DNA of 64,000 nt, taken from positions 248,001 to 312,000 of the forward strand of contig JADDMT010000031.1 in NCBI GenBank assembly GCA_021401465.1, read 5' to 3'. Shown one piece after another: positions 20,196 through 30,843 of the stretch. The DNA comes from Teratosphaeria epicoccoides. Its lineage: Eukaryota > Ascomycota > Dothideomycetes > Mycosphaerellales > Teratosphaeriaceae. A model generated the notes under the pieces. It made no database searches. It was not told the origin of the DNA and saw only the letters and a program-made list of their open reading frames with translations. Position 1 is the stretch's first letter; each line of letters opens with the position of its first letter. The position numbers and the translations under genes were made by a program.

Positions 20196-20966
20196 TCACC
20201 GGGCCATCTCTTCAATCACCTTTTGCAAATTCTCCACGTTATGTGCAAATCTGCCCAAGAACAGACCATCCACGCTGTCCTTCAACCTTGTGAAAACACC
20301 TGGACCAGCGCTCCCACCATACAAGATCCTCGTTCTGCCATGACGTCCAGCTACCATGGCGCGCAAACGTTGTGTCACGGCAACCACGTGGTCCGAACCA
20401 GCGGGCTCAGGGGCGCCAATAGCCCATACCGGCTCGTAGGCCAGGATCACCTCCGCGTCGTCCGGAAGTAATGAGAGTGCTGCTTTGACCTGAGGCTCGC
20501 ACTCGCGCACTGCTAGACCTACAGCCTGAGAGGCGATGTTGCTTTGGCTCTTCTCACCTACACAGACCAGCGGAATCATGCCGTTTCGCACGACTGCAGC
20601 GGCTTTTTTTGCGACGTCCTCATCAGTCTCTCCAAATAAACGTCTCCGTTCTGCGTGGCCAATCTCGACGATGCGGACGCCTGCTTGGGCCAGCGTGAGT
20701 GGACTGACTTCGCCAGTGAAGGCACCCTTGTCCTCAGTGTAAGTATCTTGCGCGCCAAGGAGGACCTTGGCTGATTTGAGCTTCTCGGCAGATGGCAGCA
20801 AAGCGACGAATTCCGGGATGACGAAAAGATCCACGTGGGCCCGGTCTGCCATAGATGCAAGCTTGGAGACGCCATCGATGTAGCGGAGAGTAGAAGGCAG
20901 ATCAAAGTACATTTTCAGGGATGTGCCCACGATGCGTTTCCCGCGCTGGACCGGAAGGGGTGCCAT
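20196..20966 (-). CDS. Triosephosphate isomerase-like protein (TIM paralogue)
   Basis: Single exon of 256 aa, full TIM length. Family blocks present: VGTSLKMYF near the N-terminus (canonical TIM has GGNWKMN), EIGHAERR (normally IGHSERR), AYEPVWAIG with the catalytic glutamate, and ILYGGSAGP for the phosphate site. The lysine of the first block, the histidine and the glutamate are kept. The active-site asparagine next to the lysine is replaced (GTS for GGN), and the serine after the histidine is alanine. This is therefore not the housekeeping glycolytic enzyme. TIM homologues acting on tetrulose phosphates (the bacterial EryH type) are the best-known precedent, which makes a sugar-phosphate isomerase of erythritol or related catabolism a reasonable guess. 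Cytosolic; no targeting signal. Confidence 0.85.
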   Translation of the reverse strand: MAPLPVQRGKRIVGTSLKMYFDLPSTLRYIDGVSKLASMADRAHVDLFVIPEFVALLPSAEKLKSAKVLLGAQDTYTEDKGAFTGEVSPLTLAQAGVRIVEIGHAERRRLFGETDEDVAKKAAAVVRNGMIPLVCVGEKSQSNIASQAVGLAVRECEPQVKAALSLLPDDAEVILAYEPVWAIGAPEPAGSDHVVAVTQRLRAMVAGRHGRTRILYGGSAGPGVFTRLKDSVDGLFLGRFAHNVENLQKVIEEMAR

Positions 20967-21778
20967 GGTGATGTCGACTGCCGTGAGCTCAGTGCTCTCT
21001 ACCTAGGTAGCTGTGGTGCCAGTGGGACTACGATATAAAGTGACCGTGTCCTACTTGTTTTCGAAAAGACGGTGACTTGCCCGGCTTCCCACTCGTACGT
21101 AAGGTACATATTTTCCTGCAGCCCAAAGTACATGTACCATCGTGGGGGTTAGGTTGTCACGCAGACTTGGGCGAGCCGACAGCTGGCGGCAGGACGGGAT
21201 GGCTGATGAGACGCCGATCGCGGAAGAGGCGCAGGTCTGAGGGGGGGCGTGTCGAACATTCATGATTTTCATCCATGACATCGACACCGTTACTAGCTAT
21301 TAGCACTCTTCAACCAAGTGCTATGCGGGTCTAGCAGAACAGTAGGAGGTAGGTGAGAGGGTGTGGCCAGACATGACACTGTACAACGGGCAGGAATTGG
21401 TGGAATACAAGAGATACTCGGCGATCTGAGCGCAGCGCACTCGAAAGCAAGCCCACACCTGCAAGCACTACTACATCTCGGTGTCCGGGCAGCGTGCTGT
21501 GAGCTCGGAGGCATTTGCCTTTTGGCTGGACGGACTACCTCCTATTGCTTTACCAGAATTGTGTATGAAACCAAGACATTGTACACACAGTGTTTGGTAA
21601 GTGTTATACTGGTATTGCTGCAACATTTTGCTGCGTCGTTTCCGAGGTTACTTTCATATTGTTTGCTGCCATCGCCGGTGCATTTACCAACATTGACCCG
21701 CGAGCAGCATGGCTAACCAGGTAATGATCACCTAGACACACCACTCCCGTCACTCGCTGGGCAGAGCACATATCGATC
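20967..21778. other. Divergent promoter region
   Basis: About 810 bp between the TIM-like gene and MET13. A four-codon ATG GCT AAC CAG frame followed by GTAATG lies about 70 bp upstream of the MET13 start. I see no usable acceptor for it, so I do not join it. Confidence 0.4.
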
Positions 21779-23692
21779 ATGCACATCACCAAGAAGCTGG
21801 CCGCCGCCCACGCGGAAGGCCGGCCCACATATTCCTTCGAGTACTTTCCCCCCAAGACTGCCCAAGGTGTGCAGAACCTGTACGATCGCATGGACCGCAT
21901 GCACGGCATTGGCCCTGCATTTGTCGACATCACCTGGGGAGCCGGCGGACGCATGAGCAACTTGACGGTGGAGATGGTCAAGGTGGCCCAGTCGGCATAC
22001 GGATTGGAGACTTGCATGCATTTGACCTGTACGGACATGGCAAAGGAGAAGATCGATAATGCATTGAAAGATGCCTACAACGCAGGCTGCACAAACATCT
22101 TGGCACTAAGAGGTGATCCGCCAAGAGAGAAGGAGAAATGGGAGCAGACCGACGGAACGGCGTTCAGATATGCGGAGGATCTGATCCAGTACATCAAGAG
22201 CAAATATGGCGACCATTTTGATATCGGGGTTGCCGGATATCCGGAAGGACTGGATGACGGCACCGACGCAGAGGGACACATCCCATACCTGAAACAGAAG
22301 ATCGATGCAGGCGGCACTTTCATTGTGACGCAGATGGTTTACGATGCGGACAACTTCGTGCAGTGGGCGAAGAAGGTGCGAGAAGCCGGCGTGCCAGACT
22401 CAGTACCAATCATTCCTGGCGTCATGCCGATCCAGACATACGACGCATTTCTGCGACGAGCAAAGTGGACACAATGCCGAATACCGCCGGAATGGATGGA
22501 AGCACTTGAGCCCGTCAAGCACGATGATGCTGCAGTGCGTGAGGTTGGGAAGAGTCTGATTGCAGACTTCTGCCGGAAGCTCCTGGACGCCGGCGTGACA
22601 ATGCATCTACATTTCTACACGATGAACTTGGCTGCTTCAACCGAGATGGTGCTCCAAGAGCTGGCCATGACTCCGGCGCCAGATTGTCATGACCCAGACA
22701 TCAAGCCATTGCCGTGGCGACAGTCTCTCGGTCTGAATCGAAGAGACGAGAACGTGCGACCTATCTTCTGGCGGAACAGGAAGCAAAGTTATGTCGCACG
22801 GACACAGGACTGGGACGAGTTTCCCAATGGTCGATGGGGTGACTCGCGCTCACCCGCTTTCGGCAGTCTGGATGCGTACGGCATCGGGTTGAAGGGCACA
22901 AATGAAGCCAACAGAAAGCTATGGGGCGAGCCAAAAACGATCCAAGATATTGCTGACTTGTTTGTTGGGTACATGACCGGCCAGATCAAGTCTTTGCCGT
23001 GGTCTGAGTCGCCAATCTCAGATGAGGCGGATGTCCTGCGACAGGACCTGATCGACCTCAACAGTCGAGGCCTGCTAACTATAAACTCGCAGCCCGCTGT
23101 TGATGGAGCAAAATCAACGCATTCGGTATACGGATGGGGTCCGCGCAATGGCTACGTCTATCAGAAGGCGTACCTTGAAGTGCTGATACATCCGTCGATA
23201 TTGCCAACGCTCATCAAGCGAATGGAGAAGAACGGGGACATCACCTATTACGCTGTCAACAACTCCGGTGAACTGCAGACTAATGTCAAAGATGAGGCTG
23301 GCGTAGGCCCCAACGCCGTTACTTGGGGCGTCTTCCCGGGAAAGGAGATTGTTCAACCGACCATTGTCGAGACCATCTCTTTCCTTGCATGGCGTGACGA
23401 GTTCTACTACCTCGGCTCTGAATGGAGCAAGTGCTACGAGGAAGGCTCGGAAAGCCGAAAGCTCATCAAAGAGATCACTGAAAGTTGGTACTTGGTCAAC
23501 ATTGTAGACAACGACTTCAGGAACAAGAATGGCATTCCGCGACTGTTCGATGGGCTCAAGGTCACCGGTGTTCGGCCCAAGGAGAAGGTCGAGACAAATG
23601 GTGTTAATGGCCACGCAGAAACGAACGGTGGCGCGCAGTCTGACGGCGTGCACGCTGTTGCGAAGCAGGGGCATACTGTCAACAAGGATTAG
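21779..23692 (+). CDS. MET13: Methylenetetrahydrofolate reductase
   Basis: Single exon of 637 aa. The N-terminal FAD-binding TIM barrel (about residues 1-300) contains PTYSFEYFPPKTAQGVQNLY, the FVDITWGAGG block, LETCMHLTCT and ILALRGDPPR. The C-terminal half, about residues 310-600, is the eukaryotic regulatory domain (KSLPWSESPISDE, NGYVYQKAYLEV). The enzyme reduces 5,10-methylene-THF to 5-methyl-THF for methionine synthesis. Sequence style around the start (MHITKKLAAAH, VQNLYDRMDRM) fits the MET13 branch better than MET12. The tail after residue 600 is low complexity (NGVNGHAETNGG). Confidence 0.96.
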   Translation: MHITKKLAAAHAEGRPTYSFEYFPPKTAQGVQNLYDRMDRMHGIGPAFVDITWGAGGRMSNLTVEMVKVAQSAYGLETCMHLTCTDMAKEKIDNALKDAYNAGCTNILALRGDPPREKEKWEQTDGTAFRYAEDLIQYIKSKYGDHFDIGVAGYPEGLDDGTDAEGHIPYLKQKIDAGGTFIVTQMVYDADNFVQWAKKVREAGVPDSVPIIPGVMPIQTYDAFLRRAKWTQCRIPPEWMEALEPVKHDDAAVREVGKSLIADFCRKLLDAGVTMHLHFYTMNLAASTEMVLQELAMTPAPDCHDPDIKPLPWRQSLGLNRRDENVRPIFWRNRKQSYVARTQDWDEFPNGRWGDSRSPAFGSLDAYGIGLKGTNEANRKLWGEPKTIQDIADLFVGYMTGQIKSLPWSESPISDEADVLRQDLIDLNSRGLLTINSQPAVDGAKSTHSVYGWGPRNGYVYQKAYLEVLIHPSILPTLIKRMEKNGDITYYAVNNSGELQTNVKDEAGVGPNAVTWGVFPGKEIVQPTIVETISFLAWRDEFYYLGSEWSKCYEEGSESRKLIKEITESWYLVNIVDNDFRNKNGIPRLFDGLKVTGVRPKEKVETNGVNGHAETNGGAQSDGVHAVAKQGHTVNKD

Positions 23693-23989
23693 TTCCACAA
23701 TGACGACTCAATGTGTAGATGAAGACATGGAAGGGCGCATATGGGCGCTAGCATTATTGGGCGTGGTGTAAAGAAAATTCAGGCCAAATGCGCCTTCTTC
23801 AACAAGGCGTGGGCTCAAAAGGGAGGCGTTCATGGGCATAGAACTCGAGATACCCCTTCAACTGGGAAACATGGAACAGGAAAAAAGTGCTGTCTGGAGG
23901 GGGGAGTTGATGTATAGAGTGGTTGTGTGCAGGTCGTAGAAAAGATTTTTTGCGTGCGCAAGCTTTCACCGGGATTAGCTGTGACGCGT

Positions 23990-24694
23990 TCATTGGTATT
24001 TCTTCTGACTGCCGGTGCTTCCGCCACTCAGGCGAGACTTGAGGCGGGCGAACATATCGACGCCCATGAACACGGCTGGAGGTGAAGTGCGTGTCAGTCT
24101 AAACTTGGTTATGCTCACAAACCTCGTGAAACGTAGCGCCTGACTTACAAACAGCGAGGTACGGCACGTAGAGCTTGCCCAACTCTAATTTTTCCGCAGT
24201 GCTGAAGCTGCTCCAGCTGAGGTAGTCGGCTATACAAGTGCTGGTGGTGATGGCGGTCTGAACCGCGTAGATCAGAAGGTGGATTGGCACTTTTGGATCG
24301 TCTGCATGGAACTCTGGTTAGACCTAGTTTTTGAATTTTGGAAAAAGGAACGAAGACGATCTACCTCGTAACAGAGCTCCGATCGCCCATAGACTCAGAG
24401 GTACGTGGTAGAAGACTTCCATCCATATGTACATTGTAAACCAGGCGGGTGGTGAGATGAAGAATTGATCGTGGTATGTTTCGATGTAGAAATCGCGCAG
24501 TGTGTTCATGAAGCTGGGTCTGATGTTTTGGGGCCACAGCGGAGCGGTGTCGACGACTGTGGCTTGGTTAGTATCTAGGTGTGCTTTGGGAAGGAGGCCG
24601 GAGGATTGGTGGTACAGGAAACTATTGGGATGTGGATGAGGAAGAAGATGAGGTAGGTTAAGTCGCGCTTCCGGGAGAACATGCTGCGGGCCAT
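23990..24694 (-). CDS. EXPERA-domain / TMEM97 (sigma-2 receptor) family membrane protein
   Basis: Four exons on the minus strand: 24694-24616, 24556-24365, 24301-24149 and 24075-23990. Introns are 59, 63, 73 nt, all with GT-AG ends, and the first has an ACTAAC branch site. The product is 169 aa. It carries four hydrophobic segments: LIFFLIHIPIV, AWFTMYIWMEVFYHVPLSLW, HLLIYAVQTAITTSTCIADY and KLYVPYLAVSVFMGVDM. These are interrupted by PLWPQNIRPSFMNTLRDFYI, a typical TMEM97/EXPERA layout. Family members sit in the ER and influence sterol handling in animals (TMEM97 with NPC1). A sterol-related role here is inference only. The C-terminus SQKKYQ is hydrophilic. Confidence 0.88.
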
Positions 24695-24888
24695 TTGCCG
24701 TCAGCTAGTAGATTGAATCTGACATGTGAAGGACATGCCGGGTCTAGAAATGAAGCCCACAACGCGAAATTGACACGCTAGTGAATTTCAATTCTGACCT
24801 CGCGAGACGCTATTGCGACTGGATCTCGACGTAGTCCGTCCATACTTTGGCAGAACAGCTGGGGGCAGCAGCAAGTGGCTAGACGGTA

Positions 24889-26997
24889 ATGGAATCTGAT
24901 CGATCGTCGAAGCGCAGGAAGCTGGACACACCCGAGACCAAGACCACAAGCAAGAAGATCACGCCCATCACACACTCCAGATATCAGAAGAAAGAAACCC
25001 ACACGGCGGCTTTGGTCACCGGAGAGTTATCAGAGAACAGCGGACCCTTATCGTCGCAGGAACCCTCGAAAGCGCATGATGACTGGAAGATTGCCAAGGC
25101 TAGGGCAGCAGCTGTCCTCAAGTCCAAGAAAGAGACGGACATCTACGATGACATTGAAGGAGCACATGCGCCGCCGCGGCGACAGATGGCATCTGTGCCG
25201 CGAAGGAAAGTGCCCCCTCATCCGATGCGGAATCAGAGACAGGAAGCGCAAAGTTCACCAGTGAAAAACGCTGGTGCTACCACTCTGGGTTTCTTCAAGC
25301 AGTTCCAGAAGAAGACGTTTGAAGACGAGATCAAGGAGCTGGAGCGCAAGGCGAGAGAGCAAGCGGAGAACGGTGATAGCGGAAGCGGGGAAAGTGAGAC
25401 GCCGAAGCTCAAAGAGTCCAGGCGCAGGAGTGAGAGACATGAGAGGGAAGAAGAGATTGAGGACTCGGAGCCGGAGCGTGATGGAGTTAGGCCGAAGCGG
25501 AATGGGATCCTGTCTACACCTACAACAGCGAAAGCCAGACCACAGCATGCTTCAAGAAGTTCAGCTAAGCCAGCAACATCGGGGCCTGGACCAGCCAGGG
25601 AGGCCTCCGTGTCAACACACGTGAAGAATAAGCCGCGGAAAGCAACCACGACCCGACCTACGGGCATCACGATTCCCGTCAAACAGCTTCAGAAAATACA
25701 ACGTCTCGTTCTGGAACAGCTCACTGGCAAACGGCCGGTACCACTGACCAACCTCGCCGACGAGTATGCCAAAGCCTCGCAGCTAATTGTTCAGACCATT
25801 ACTGCAGGCGAAAGCAACAGTATGCTTCTGATAGGCTCTCGGGGTAGCGGCAAATCCGCACTTATCAATCAGATCCTTCGAGAACAGCATCTGGAGCATG
25901 CAAATGACTTCCATGTTGTACGGCTGAATGGTTTCATTCACACTGACGACAAGATAGCCCTTCGGGAGATCTGGAGGCAGCTAGGGCGTGAAATGGATAC
26001 GAATGAGGACGGCGGCACGACGTCAAAGAATCACGCAGATACTATGGCACAACTGCTTGCGCTGCTCTCGCATCCGACGGAAGTGGGCCTGGAGCAGGAC
26101 GGCCAACTCACAAAAAGCGTCATTATCATTCTAGATGAGTTCGAGCTGTTCGCCTCGCATCCGAGACAGACGCTCTTGTACAACCTTTTCGACATCGCGC
26201 AGAGCCGCAAGGCACCAATTGCTGTCCTGGGATGCACAACGAGAGTAGATGTGGCGGAAAGCTTGGAGAAGCGCGTCAAGAGTCGATTCAGTCACCGTTA
26301 TGTGCACCTGAGTCTTGCAAAGAGCTATCATGGGTTCGTCGAAGTCTGCAAGGCAAGCCTGATGCTCGAGGTTGACGATGAGATGAAGATGGATGTCAAG
26401 ATGATTGATGCTGTGGCGAGCTGGAGTCACACGGTTGAGGAAACGATTGCGACGCCTGAGTTTCAGCGATGTTTGAGGAGGATGTACCATACGACAAAAG
26501 CTGTGCCGGATTTCATGGCCAGCGTTCTCTTGCCCATTGTCAGCATTCCTATGGACGCGATCCATGATACGTCAGGCCTCGCCGATCATCTCGCCACCTC
26601 ACTGCAATCCTCGACGCTGCGTCCGCCAGATTCAAAACTGGATCTCTTGCCTTCGCTCTCGCATCTGCAGCTCGCACTTCTCATCTGTGCCGCACGGCTC
26701 CAAGCGATTTACAATTCAGACCTTATATCGTTTAACTTAGCGTATGAAGAATACAAGGTCCTGGCCTCGAAAGCCAGGCTTCAGGCTTCCTCCTCGGGTG
26801 GTGTCGGCGCACGAGTCAGCGGAAAGGAGGTTGCCAGAGATGCTTGGGAAAGTTTGCTGGGAACGGGTCTCGTGATAGCTGACGGAAGAGGCGGTGGTGG
26901 CGGCAGTGGGAGAGCAGATGTTGGGCTGGAGGAGATTGGGATGTGTGAGGGGAGTGTTGAGTTGGGCGGGTGGGGCAGGTGGTGCAAGGAGATTTGA
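24889..26997 (+). CDS. ORC4: Origin recognition complex subunit 4
   Basis: Single exon of 702 aa. A long, charged, disordered N-terminus (about residues 1-270, with a Glu/Arg-rich stretch near 145-190) precedes an AAA+ module. Walker A is GSRGSGKS at about residue 317 and Walker B is IILDEFE at about 412. The domain continues with APIAVLGCTTRVDVAE (sensor-1 region) and VKSRFSHR (arginine finger region), then a winged-helix end. ORC4 is a core ATPase subunit of the origin recognition complex and helps load the MCM helicase. It starts about 195 bp from the divergent EXPERA gene, so they share a short promoter. The Gly-rich patch GGGGGSGR near the end is unusual. Confidence 0.93.
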   Translation: MESDRSSKRRKLDTPETKTTSKKITPITHSRYQKKETHTAALVTGELSENSGPLSSQEPSKAHDDWKIAKARAAAVLKSKKETDIYDDIEGAHAPPRRQMASVPRRKVPPHPMRNQRQEAQSSPVKNAGATTLGFFKQFQKKTFEDEIKELERKAREQAENGDSGSGESETPKLKESRRRSERHEREEEIEDSEPERDGVRPKRNGILSTPTTAKARPQHASRSSAKPATSGPGPAREASVSTHVKNKPRKATTTRPTGITIPVKQLQKIQRLVLEQLTGKRPVPLTNLADEYAKASQLIVQTITAGESNSMLLIGSRGSGKSALINQILREQHLEHANDFHVVRLNGFIHTDDKIALREIWRQLGREMDTNEDGGTTSKNHADTMAQLLALLSHPTEVGLEQDGQLTKSVIIILDEFELFASHPRQTLLYNLFDIAQSRKAPIAVLGCTTRVDVAESLEKRVKSRFSHRYVHLSLAKSYHGFVEVCKASLMLEVDDEMKMDVKMIDAVASWSHTVEETIATPEFQRCLRRMYHTTKAVPDFMASVLLPIVSIPMDAIHDTSGLADHLATSLQSSTLRPPDSKLDLLPSLSHLQLALLICAARLQAIYNSDLISFNLAYEEYKVLASKARLQASSSGGVGARVSGKEVARDAWESLLGTGLVIADGRGGGGGSGRADVGLEEIGMCEGSVELGGWGRWCKEI

Positions 26998-27306
26998 GTA
27001 GTGAAGTCGGATCGGGAGTTGACTAGGCCATGTTCTGGGCTTCACAGCATCTAGAGCTCAAGCTTCTGATCGAGACTCGTTATGTCATATCATCGAGGTC
27101 CAGGTCGCATGCTTTCGTCGCTGTTGATACTTTTCTTTCCTCCTGCAGATTTCAGCGATCCCGTTTGCGCTGGCTCCGTAGGTCGCTGCAGGCAGATGCG
27201 GTGCTGTTGAAACATAGACTCATGTTGCTTGTGTGCTTTCCTGATGATACATCTTTTGATACAGAGCAGAGATCCGTCCCCATGAGCCAGAATCCTCCAG
27301 CAAATG

Positions 27307-27888
27307 TTATTGCCCAAGAACCTCCTTCACCACCTTCACCACCTGACTCTTCTCCACTGGCTTCCCCTCCAAACTTCCCCCCGGCGCCAACAACCTCTTC
27401 AACACATCGCCAACCACCACCTTCCCCGCCACCACACTCCTAACCTCCTCCACCACCTTCCCCACCGCATCCCGAACATCACTCTCCGTCATCGTCTCCA
27501 CACTCCCCGCATAATCCTCCATAATCCGCGCCTGACCCTCCTCCCTCTCGACCAAGTCTTCTCGCCCCGCAGCTTTGAACTCACCGCTCGCAGCTTTGGA
27601 CGCTGCAGCGCGTTTTCTTAGGAGTGAGAGGAGTTGCATGTCTGTTTTTATGGGGGTGGGAGTTTTGGCTTGGTTGGTGACTTCGGCGAGGAGACTGCGG
27701 AGGACGGCGAGGCGGTCGGTGTCCTTTTGTTTCATGGCGGTCTTGAGATCTTGGCGGAGTTTGAGGAGGAGAGGTGGTGCGGGTGCGGGCGCGGGTTCTG
27801 AGGCATAGCGGCGGCAGTGGAGGCAGGTGGGGCGGTGGCGTGGTTTGGGGAGGGTTCGGAGTAGTGGTCTGGGTGTGAGGGATGCCAT
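27307..27888 (-). CDS. AIM41: Mitochondrial AIM41-like protein (YqeY/GatB-tail domain)
   Basis: Single exon of 193 aa. An Arg/Pro/Ala-rich N-terminus without acidic residues (MASLTPRPLLRTLPKPRHRP) looks like a mitochondrial presequence. The YqeY domain follows: LRQDLKTAMKQKDTDRLAVL, then SLLAEVTNQAK, ARIMEDYAG and GDVLKRLLAPGGSL. YqeY resembles the tail domain of GatB amidotransferase, and AIM41 in yeast affects mitochondrial inheritance. Its exact biochemical role is not settled. The gene converges on ORC4 with a 309-bp gap in which I see nothing. Confidence 0.9.
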   Translation of the reverse strand: MASLTPRPLLRTLPKPRHRPTCLHCRRYASEPAPAPAPPLLLKLRQDLKTAMKQKDTDRLAVLRSLLAEVTNQAKTPTPIKTDMQLLSLLRKRAAASKAASGEFKAAGREDLVEREEGQARIMEDYAGSVETMTESDVRDAVGKVVEEVRSVVAGKVVVGDVLKRLLAPGGSLEGKPVEKSQVVKVVKEVLGQ

Positions 27889-28281
27889 TGTGTTGTTTGA
27901 GTGCCGGTGTTCAGCGGCTGTGACTATAGAGTCATTCTATCTGGAGATTCATTGCGGTCTGTGCGCAACCGCTTCCCTGAACCATTTACATACAAGTATT
28001 CCGCTGGCAAAGACGACGCTTGACGACCTTTCATTATTTCAAATACATAGCCCAAGGCTTTATGCGCGTGAATACGGCGATCTATATCACCGGGTGTGCC
28101 CCTTCTGATGTGCCCCCTTCTGCAATGGGGCTGTGCTCCACCTGTGGGCACTTGCTTCGCCAAAGCAGATCCCGTTTTCTCTTTAATAAATTGTTCCAAG
28201 TGCTAGACACAGATGGAGATCCTGTCCAGACGCTCCCGAGAGTTTAGATGACATCCTGAGTCGACAGTGCTTCTCTGATTT
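27889..28281. other. Intergenic region
   Basis: About 390 bp of divergent promoter space between AIM41 and the HET gene. No feature seen. Confidence 0.4.
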
Positions 28282-30597
28282 ATGGTATTCACCCCAGCCA
28301 GCCAAACTGCCAGCATGAAACGTGGGTCAAGCGCGTGGAGCAAGTTCTTGTGCCTTGCCCAAGATGTTGAGGACTTGGATATTGATCCCGGTCTTGCAAG
28401 ATGTATTGAGGCAACCCATCCAGACGACTGGTGGCAATTCCGGTGGATTTACGAAAGAGACCTCCAAAAGGGATGGAAAGCTAGGATTCAATCTATCCTG
28501 GACTCGAGAAAAGATGCTCAGTCAGCGTCGTTGGCGATGCCACGCTTTGATTAAGTCCCGACGCCGGCAGTCCCAAGGCGGTGGCATAGACATCTTGACC
28601 TCGACCAAAAAGCGGACCCACTCGACATTGAATTTTGTCGAAGGCACGGACGTGATAAGGAAGTCCTGAAAACACATCTCAGCCGTCTGCGTATGCTGCG
28701 ACGTAAGAGGGCCAAGATGGAGGGCATTGCCGGAGACTCAACTGTCGAATATGTACGAGAAGCGCTGATGCGAAAGACGGAGGACATACGTAACCTTGTC
28801 AATCGCTTCTACGAGACGACGTCTATTAATCCACTGGGACTCTACGACGTCGACCTTTTTGAACTGAATACAACAGATAAAGCAGACCACGTCAGACTAT
28901 TGCGATGCAAAGGCGATCAGTCTTCAGAAGCTTGGCCTACCTGTTTCGACCTCCACACTTTCTCGCTGAACGAGGCTCCAGCTTTCGTTGCACTATCCTA
29001 TAGCTGGAGCGCCCATCCGTGGAAGGAGCGACAGCATGACTCCGAATTCCCGGTCACGGTAGATCTTGCTGGCGCTCTGGTCGCCATTAGTAGTCTGAAA
29101 TGTCAGTGGCTTTGGGTCGATGCGATATGTATTAACCAAGCAAACGTGGACGAGAAAAGTGATCAGGTTCGCCGCATGAAGCGTATCTATGAGCGGGCTT
29201 TCAAGGTCGTCGTGTGGCTTGGCGAGCGGCTCGCCGAAGACTTGAGCAAGATGGCTTGCCATGACATGCAAGAGGACTATGCACAGTTACTGATGTCTGC
29301 CCACATTCATGCACTTCTGCACGTGGGGCGCAAGGCTTGGTGGAATCGGCTCTGGATTGTGCAGGAATTGGTGTCGTCGGCCAATGTTCTAGTGATGATC
29401 GGGGCTGATGCGAGACCTTGGGACGCCTTTGTTAAAGGTATGAGAGCAATAAGGCTAGATGTTGATGCCCTTAGGATACTCCCAGAGCTGCGTGAGGTGC
29501 AAAGACTTTTGCAGGCGGCGCAGGAGCAGGTAAAACTGCTGCACGATCTCAGGAAGCAGTTCCGAAGCAATCCGGGCGCTGGTGTCGAGCTTCTGGACAT
29601 CCTCTGGACCACTGCCTTCTCACAAGCATCAGATGATCGCGACAAAATCTATGGGTTACTCGGGCTTACGACCGAGCGCGATAGACGCACCATCGGTATC
29701 GACTATTTCAAGAGCCGAGCACGGGTCATGGTGGACACAGCTACGCACTTCATAGAATCCAAACGCAGCCTCGACATCCTCAGCAGTGACTGGCCGAGAT
29801 ACTGCGGTCGGGCCTTCAATGCAGCGAGCGATACCCTGCCCTCATGGACACCAGACTTTGCAAGGTCACCATTGGAGCATGGGCTGTCACCATTACGAGT
29901 ACAAAGGTTCTATGCTTCGTCCGCACGCCATGCAGTATTGAAGAGGATTGCAGATCTCTTCGAGTTGGAATTCAAAGGTATTGCGGTAGGCACAGTTGAA
30001 GATATTATGCATGACTGCATGATGCTCGATTACAACGATCCGCTGTTTGAGGATATGCTCGATGCATTTCGCCTTGTCACATTGCCTGCTTTGCTACAAT
30101 TTCTATGGTCGGGCCGGCTGGACCTCAGGGCTAAGTTCTCAAGAAGTAGCGCTATTGAGCAGATTTGCCGAATCCTGACTTTCGCGGAAGCTGACAATAG
30201 ACTCCGCACGAACACCACCATTGCTTTCCGCGAGGTCATGTCCCTCCTTGCTGAGACCGACACAGAAGTGATCGAATCCGTGGTTCGTATTCTCAAAGAC
30301 CGCGATCTGTATAACACTTCCGTCACTCTCCTCAATGAAGTCAGAGCGACGCTTTACAAACGGGCTATCTTCACCACTTCATCAGGCCACGTAGGTACTG
30401 CGGCAGAGCTTGTGCAAAAGCATGATTTGTTGATTGTAGCATTCGGAGCGAGTACACCGTTCTTACTGCGGAGCACTGCCTATGAGCAGAAATATGCGCT
30501 CGTGGTAGATTCGTATGTTGATGGGCTGATGGATGGCGCTGCGATACGGCAGGTTGACAAAGGCGAACTTGAAGCGACGTGGTTCAAGCTTATCTGA
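28282..30597 (+). CDS. HET-domain protein (heterokaryon incompatibility type)
   Basis: The HET domain is intact in the main frame: FVALSYSW, LWVDAICINQANVDEKSDQV, RIYERAFKVVVWLGE and NRLWIVQELVSSA. Further downstream comes DIYGLLGLT-type sequence (KIYGLLGLTTERDRRTIGID), and a C-terminal ankyrin-free region ends in EATWFKLI. Upstream, the same frame is open from 28282 but is interrupted once by TAA at 28552. A 69-nt intron, 28521-28589 (GTCAGC ... CATAG), would remove the stop and keep the frame, giving about 748 aa. Both splice signals are weak. If the stop is real, translation could only start at ATG 28693 (634 aa). HET proteins trigger incompatibility cell death when partners differ. It sits next to an F-box gene. 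Confidence 0.82.
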
Positions 30598-30843
30598 GCA
30601 GAGGAAATGTGTGTCAGCGCTTTGAATCCAATAGCATGCGCTTGGATAATGACCGACGGATCATTAGCGACGGAGGTAATGGTAATCGTAGCCTTGGCAA
30701 TAGGTCTGAAATAGCCAGCTTAGCTTCAGGCATTTATAGAGAGAGCTCTAGCTGTTCTGCGAGCTGAGTGAGTCCAGCACACATATCTTCGTCACGAAAA
30801 GCACTCACGCGCAACGGATAGACAGCAAACATCTCCCAGTTCG

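Noticed and set aside
19911..20471. 186-codon plus-strand frame
   Set aside because: It runs through the dispersed repeat and antisense to the TIM-like gene, with no coherent domain.
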